Assembly: GCA_023212695.1 (NCBI GenBank)
Contig: JALCCG010000099.1
Coordinates: 1-64,000 of the forward strand
DNA: 64,000 bases
Source of the DNA: Sporisorium sorghi
Lineage: Eukaryota > Basidiomycota > Ustilaginomycetes > Ustilaginales > Ustilaginaceae
Reading direction: 5' to 3'
Part shown: positions 59,996 through 64,000 of the stretch, one piece after another
Position numbering within the stretch: the first letter of the stretch is position 1
Layout of the letters: each line of letters starts with the position of its first letter
Notes under the pieces: generated by a model
Databases searched by the model: none
What the model saw: only the letters and a program-made list of their open reading frames with translations
What the model was told of the DNA's origin: nothing
Made by a program: the position numbers and the translations under genes

Positions 59996-61858
59996 ATGAG
60001 CCACCAACCCGCCGACGCACGCTCGATCGGCACCGACCACTCGATAGAGTCGTCCGATTCCGACATCCTCTTCTTCCCCACCAGCTCGTCTGCTCGCAAT
60101 TCGACCGATGTAGCTGCAAGCAAGCTGTCTTCCGACACAATACGCGCCTCGTCCAAGCCAGCATTGACATCTTTATCACCGACACAGCTGCGCGATCAGG
60201 AACGAGACGACGATGCAGCCGATGCCGAGTCGCAACCGCTCACGGGCAGCAACGAGAGGAGCGGCAGGTCGAGTCCGTACCGCGACGACGTAACCGCTTC
60301 GACGGGGCATCGCACGCCATCGAGCACGTTCGGCCACACGCTCGACCCGGGCGCGTACTGGCGGCTTGCGGAACAGGCATCGACGATCCCCTCTACGCGC
60401 TTCCTAGAGACCCAGCAGGGGGGCACGCTGAGCGAGCGCACGGATGCATACTGGAAAGCGGCCGTGGTCAACGTGCTTCTCATCCTGAGCTGGTACACGT
60501 TTTCGACGCTCATCTCGGTGTACAACAAGTGGATGTTCTCGACGGACAAGAAGAATTTCTCGTATCCGCTCTTCGTTACGAGTTTTCACATGCTCATGCA
60601 GTTCGTGCTCAGCAGCAGCGCTATGAAGCTCTTCCCGCAGCTCGTGCCGCGTCGTCCGAACGGCAGCACCTCGCGTCCGTCCGGAGTCGACTGGGCGTCC
60701 AAAGTCGTACCCTGCGCGCTGGCGACTGCGCTCGACATCGGCCTCTCGAACACCAGCCTCAAGACGATCACGCTGACGTTCTACACCATGTGCAAGAGCT
60801 CCAACCTCGCGTTCGTGCTGTTCTTCGCCTTCCTCTTCGGGCTCGAGGTGATCCGGTGGAGCCTGATCGGTATTATCTCGCTCATCACCATCGGGGTAGT
60901 CATGATGGTGGCAGCGGAAACCAAGTTCGTGCTCGTCGGCGCTGTGCAGGTGCTGTCTGCGTCGGCGTTGGGAGGGTTGCGGTGGGCGCTGACGCAGATG
61001 CTGCTCGACCGCGACGAGATGGGCATGAACAACCCCATCGCCACCATCTTCTGGCTTGCGCCCGTCATGGGCGTCTCGCTCATCACGCTCTCCGCCATCT
61101 TCGAATCGTGGCACGGCATCTTTGCGGCGAAGTCGGGATACTTTGACACGCTCGCGCACGCTCTGCGCACGGTGGTGTTGATCGCAGCACCTGGATTTTT
61201 GGCGTTCGGGATGAACCTCGCTGAGTTCGCGCTGATCAAGCGCACGAGCGTGGTGACGCTGAGCGTCGCGGGGATATTCAAAGAGGTGCTGACGATCGCA
61301 CTGGCGAGTAGCGTGTTTGGCGACGAACTGACGCCGATCAATGTGACTGGGCTGTGTATTACGCTGGTAGGCATAGGGCTGTACAACTGGCTCAAGTACC
61401 GGCTGATCACGCGCGGCGCCAATGCGGTCGTACACGAGATCTCGGGCCTCAACGAGCTGGGCGAGAGCATCCGCAGCCGCGCCAGCTCCATCTTTCGCGG
61501 CGGTGGCGCGTCGAACAGCGCAGGGCAAGGGCGCGGGTACGAGCACCTCGGCACCAGCAACGCAGACGACGAGAACTCTCTCTTGTTCGACGAGCAGCAG
61601 GAACGAGGGAAGGGAGCGCGGCGCAAGAATACGGGCGAGTCGGACGCGCTCGAGCTCGATACGCAGCGCGTCAGCCAGGAGATTGTGTCGAAACCGTATG
61701 CGGCTGCGCGGGTTATGACGGACGAGGAAAGGGAAAGGGAGAGGGAGAGGCTGAGGAAGATCGAGGAGGAGGCGGATCTGGATGGTTGGGGCACGTCGGG
61801 CGAGAGGATCACGGGTCAGGGGCTGGTAGAGGAGCATCATCATGCGAGGTTTCGATAG
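59996..61858 (+). CDS. Triose-phosphate-translocator-family transporter (SLC35C2-like)
   Basis: A 620-residue membrane protein of the TPT/nucleotide-sugar transporter family. About ten spans lie at about 150-480, with family blocks SVYNKWMFS, PLFVTSFHMLMQFVLSS, ALDIGLSNTSLKTITLTFYT, KSSNLAFVLFFAFLFGLE, ASALGGLRWALTQMLL, TSVVTLSVAGIFKEVLTI and PINVTGLCITLVGIGLYNW. Substrate is not deducible by eye; relatives include SLC35C2 in the Golgi and yeast Ymd8. The first 145 residues are Ser/Thr-rich. The C-terminal 130 are charged, with Arg/Glu repeats (ERERERLRK). The ATG at 59996 (CAACAATGAGC) is chosen. Confidence 0.86.
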   Translation: MSHQPADARSIGTDHSIESSDSDILFFPTSSSARNSTDVAASKLSSDTIRASSKPALTSLSPTQLRDQERDDDAADAESQPLTGSNERSGRSSPYRDDVTASTGHRTPSSTFGHTLDPGAYWRLAEQASTIPSTRFLETQQGGTLSERTDAYWKAAVVNVLLILSWYTFSTLISVYNKWMFSTDKKNFSYPLFVTSFHMLMQFVLSSSAMKLFPQLVPRRPNGSTSRPSGVDWASKVVPCALATALDIGLSNTSLKTITLTFYTMCKSSNLAFVLFFAFLFGLEVIRWSLIGIISLITIGVVMMVAAETKFVLVGAVQVLSASALGGLRWALTQMLLDRDEMGMNNPIATIFWLAPVMGVSLITLSAIFESWHGIFAAKSGYFDTLAHALRTVVLIAAPGFLAFGMNLAEFALIKRTSVVTLSVAGIFKEVLTIALASSVFGDELTPINVTGLCITLVGIGLYNWLKYRLITRGANAVVHEISGLNELGESIRSRASSIFRGGGASNSAGQGRGYEHLGTSNADDENSLLFDEQQERGKGARRKNTGESDALELDTQRVSQEIVSKPYAAARVMTDEERERERERLRKIEEEADLDGWGTSGERITGQGLVEEHHHARFR

Positions 61859-62055
61859 GGTTCTGCACACGCAAGAAAGCGCAAAGGTTTTCGTGTCAGG
61901 TTCATCGAGCCGAGACTTGCGAGGATGCTTCCTTCAGCGATGAGTTGAGTTGCGTGTGCAAGAGAGCGCTAAATGTTGTATTGCAGTACAATGTCTACAA
62001 AGGGTATATTTCGAGGCAGCATCGCCTTGTTTGAATGCTCCTTCCTCTCCGTTCG

Positions 62056-62493
62056 CTATACCGTCTGCTCTGCTCCCTCCCCAGCCTCTCCCGAATCTTG
62101 CTCCGCCTGCTCCGTCCCCGCCCCACTCTCCGGATCGCGCCACGTCGCCCAATGCCCGACCTGCTTAGCCATCACCTCGCCTACAAACGCCGGATCTCTG
62201 CACGCCAGCCTGAACTCCTCCTCGCTCTGCAGCAGATCCAGAAAATGCAGCGCCTGCGGATACTGCAAATACTTCACGTAGCGCGGATGGCGAAAGTAGT
62301 CGAGGTACTTGAGGTATCGTTTGAAAGCGGCGGAGGAGAGCACCCCGGACAGCGCAAGGTGGTTGAGGTAGTACGGGTTGGCGAGCGAGGAGAGAAACTC
62401 AAGGTCGCGAGAGAAGGCGGCTTGGTTGGCGGCGCGGCGCTGTGAGTCGGTGGTGGTTGAGGGTGGTTGTGGTGGTGAGGCGTTTGTGGTCAT
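62056..62493 (-). CDS. MED31: MED31/SOH1 Mediator subunit
   Basis: A 145-residue protein of the Mediator middle module, which relays signals to RNA polymerase II. The compact Med31 domain is complete (about 28-108): FLSSLANPYYLNHLALSGVL, FKRYLKYLDYFRHPRYVKYL, YPQALHFLDLLQ, then the FVGEVMAKQVGHW tail. The Gly/Glu-rich end of 25 residues is variable in the family. The ATG at 62493 is the first in frame. It is divergent from GSH2 over 417 bp. Confidence 0.93.
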   Translation of the reverse strand: MTTNASPPQPPSTTTDSQRRAANQAAFSRDLEFLSSLANPYYLNHLALSGVLSSAAFKRYLKYLDYFRHPRYVKYLQYPQALHFLDLLQSEEEFRLACRDPAFVGEVMAKQVGHWATWRDPESGAGTEQAEQDSGEAGEGAEQTV

Positions 62494-62910
62494 TGTAGGA
62501 GGGGCCGAATGGGCGGGGAGCGCGGTGTGGGTGGTGGGTGGGCTGATATTTTGGTAGGCTGTCGTGAGGATGACTGTGAGCCGGAGCAGCAGTAGCAGGT
62601 ACAGCAGCAGTTTTGATGCGTTGGGTGATGATCGATCGAGATGGTGACAGTCGAGAAGAAAAGCTCAACTGCGGATGATCCGTGAGCATCACACACAAAA
62701 AGTTCAGGGTCCTCTTTCTGTCGGAATTAAGCCGACGAGAAGAATTCGAGATGTCGGATGGCGCGATATTCCAGCTTGGCTGCTGCACAGACACACACTC
62801 CCTCTCTCCTTTTCCCATCAACCTCGATGCTCCTCACCACTCTCACCATCTTGCTCCTATCCACGCTCTTCCTTTCATCACCTCTCCTCAACCTACTCGG
62901 CATCCCAACA
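62494..62910. other. Divergent promoter region, MED31 / GSH2
   Basis: 417 bp with C/T-rich leader sequence before GSH2 (CTCACCACTCTCACC, CATCTTGCTCC). No clear TATA box. Open frames crossing it are artefacts. Confidence 0.45.
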
Positions 62911-64000
62911 ATGTCACCACCCACACCGACACTCCCCGCATGGCCACCAACCCTCCCCGACCCCGCCGTCGACTACACCTCCACCCAAGCGACCGATTAC
63001 GCCCTCACGCACGGCATCGTCTACCGTCCCCTTCCCGCCTCGCCCTCCACGCTCCCGCCTAGCGACAGCGCGATCCACGCGCCCTTCTCCCTCCTCCCCT
63101 CTCCCTTCCCACGCACGCTCTTCGAGCAGGCGCAAACCATCCAGCCCGCGTACGACCTGCTTTACGCTCAAGTGTCGTCGGACCATGCGTTCCTGCAGCG
63201 CGTGATTGGCGAGTCGGTCGTGCGCGTCGACGAGTTCCAACGGCAGCTGTGGGAGATCTATACCGCGGTGAAGGATGATCTGGTGCAGCCGTTGAGTCTG
63301 GGGTTGTTTCGGAGCGATTATCTGCTGCATGATGCGGAGGGTGTGGTTGAGGCGGGGATGGGGAGTAGGGCGGGGAGGCTGGAGCTGAAGCAGGTTGAGT
63401 TTAACACCATTAGTGCGTCGTTCGGCGCGCTGTGTACGAAGGTCAACGCGCTGCATCGCCACATTGCGCAGACGACGGGCTATTTGGGAGTGTACGAGGG
63501 TCTGGCGGATTTGGGTAACTTGCCCGAGAACCAGGCGCAGGACGTGCTCGCCGGCGGGCTGGCCGCTGCGCACGCTGCGTACCTCTCCCAACGAAGCGAC
63601 GACAACACATACGTGCTGTTTGTCGTACAGGAAGGTGAGCGAAACGCGTTCGACCAGCGCCCGCTCGAGCACGCCCTCCAGCGCCAGGGCATCCGAGTCG
63701 TGCGCCAGAGCTTCAAAGAGATCGCTGCTCGCATGGCTACCCCCCGGCCGGACGACGCCAAGCGCACGCTGTATTTGGACCACCCTGTGCTGGGGCGGAT
63801 TGAGATCAGCGTGGTGTACTTCCGCGCGGGCTACGGACCGGGAGACTACACGGGCCCGACCGAATGGCAGACGCGCAAGACGCTCGAGCTGAGCGGCGCC
63901 ATCAAGTGCCCCTCGATCGCCGTCCAGCTGGCAGGGGCCAAGAAGGTGCAGCAGGTGCTCGCGGAGCCGGACCAGCTCGAGCCCCTCCTCGCCGCGCTCT
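62911..64000 (+). CDS. GSH2: Glutathione synthetase, 3' end beyond the window
   Basis: The frame from ATG 62911 (CCAACAATGTCA) runs without a stop to the window end (363 residues seen of about 480-520). The eukaryotic glutathione synthetase family is clear: VDYTSTQATDYALTHGIVYR, HAPFSLLPSPFPRTLFEQA, QRVIGESVVRVDEFQRQLW, GLFRSDYLLH, KQVEFNTISASFGAL (glutamylcysteine-contact region), VQEGERNAFDQR, and SVVYFRAGYGPGDY. The enzyme joins Gly to gamma-glutamylcysteine with ATP in the cytosol. The ATP-grasp C-terminal part, with the Gly-rich loop, lies outside the window. Confidence 0.93.
   Translation, partial: MSPPTPTLPAWPPTLPDPAVDYTSTQATDYALTHGIVYRPLPASPSTLPPSDSAIHAPFSLLPSPFPRTLFEQAQTIQPAYDLLYAQVSSDHAFLQRVIGESVVRVDEFQRQLWEIYTAVKDDLVQPLSLGLFRSDYLLHDAEGVVEAGMGSRAGRLELKQVEFNTISASFGALCTKVNALHRHIAQTTGYLGVYEGLADLGNLPENQAQDVLAGGLAAAHAAYLSQRSDDNTYVLFVVQEGERNAFDQRPLEHALQRQGIRVVRQSFKEIAARMATPRPDDAKRTLYLDHPVLGRIEISVVYFRAGYGPGDYTGPTEWQTRKTLELSGAIKCPSIAVQLAGAKKVQQVLAEPDQLEPLLAAL

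Noticed and set aside
60404..61870. 488-codon minus-strand frame opposite the TPT-type transporter
   Set aside because: Antisense shadow with a composition of Arg, His and Glu and no domain.

Overview
The window looks like nuclear DNA of a smut fungus (Basidiomycota, Ustilaginales: the Ustilago/Sporisorium/Moesziomyces group). The evidence is a compact GC-rich gene set, few and short introns (72-130 bp, GTAAGT/GTGAGT donors), pyrimidine-rich leaders before the ATGs, and a 2142-residue protein whose architecture (four PAM2-like motifs, a long C-terminal coiled coil, a terminal GWW) matches Upa2, the endosomal mRNA-transport scaffold of Ustilago maydis. There are no bacterial operons, no recognisable transposons, no CRISPR and no rRNA. 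I found no convincing tRNA by eye.

Layout. 0-5 kb: a chromodomain protein cut by the window edge, an Oca-type pseudophosphatase, SLX4, and a secreted GH128-type glucanase. 5-12 kb: an EamA/SLC35F-type transporter, the SNARE SEC20, mitochondrial ribosomal protein L16, the SNARE SFT1, and the Fe-S co-chaperone JAC1 only 17 bp behind SFT1. 11.5-15.8 kb is non-coding and looks partly like transcript leader for a PSP1-domain protein (15.8-18.7 kb). 19.5-22.3 kb: an ARMT1/DUF89 phosphatase with a repetitive insert, convergent with VMA12. 23.5-32.2 kb: UPA2 and an SMN homologue with an alanine-rich tail. 32.4-34 kb: a GATA factor. 34-39.2 kb: a gene-poor stretch full of homopolymers and microsatellites. 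39.2-43.3 kb: a Zn(II)2Cys6 factor and a FAR-17a/AIG1-like membrane protein with an apparent frameshift. 44.9-54 kb: MFAP1 with a zinc knuckle and RS-like tail, YPT7/Rab7, ATG16, ARP5, RRP1. 54.8-64 kb: a GTPBP1-type GTPase, an SDR oxidoreductase, a triose-phosphate-translocator-family transporter, MED31, and the 5' part of glutathione synthetase GSH2. A 10-N assembly gap lies at 47927-47936 between two poly(A) runs.

Most genes are housekeeping and do not form a cluster. Themes that recur are membrane traffic (SEC20, SFT1, YPT7, VMA12, ATG16, and UPA2 on endosomes), RNA biology (UPA2, SMN, MFAP1, RRP1, GTPBP1-like, PSP1-domain) and chromatin or transcription (chromodomain protein, ARP5, MED31, two zinc-finger factors). 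The items most worth following are UPA2, the SMN homologue with its extension, the double active-site loss in the Oca-type protein, the HVEL end of SEC20, the SFT1-JAC1 spacing, and the frameshift at about 43.23 kb.
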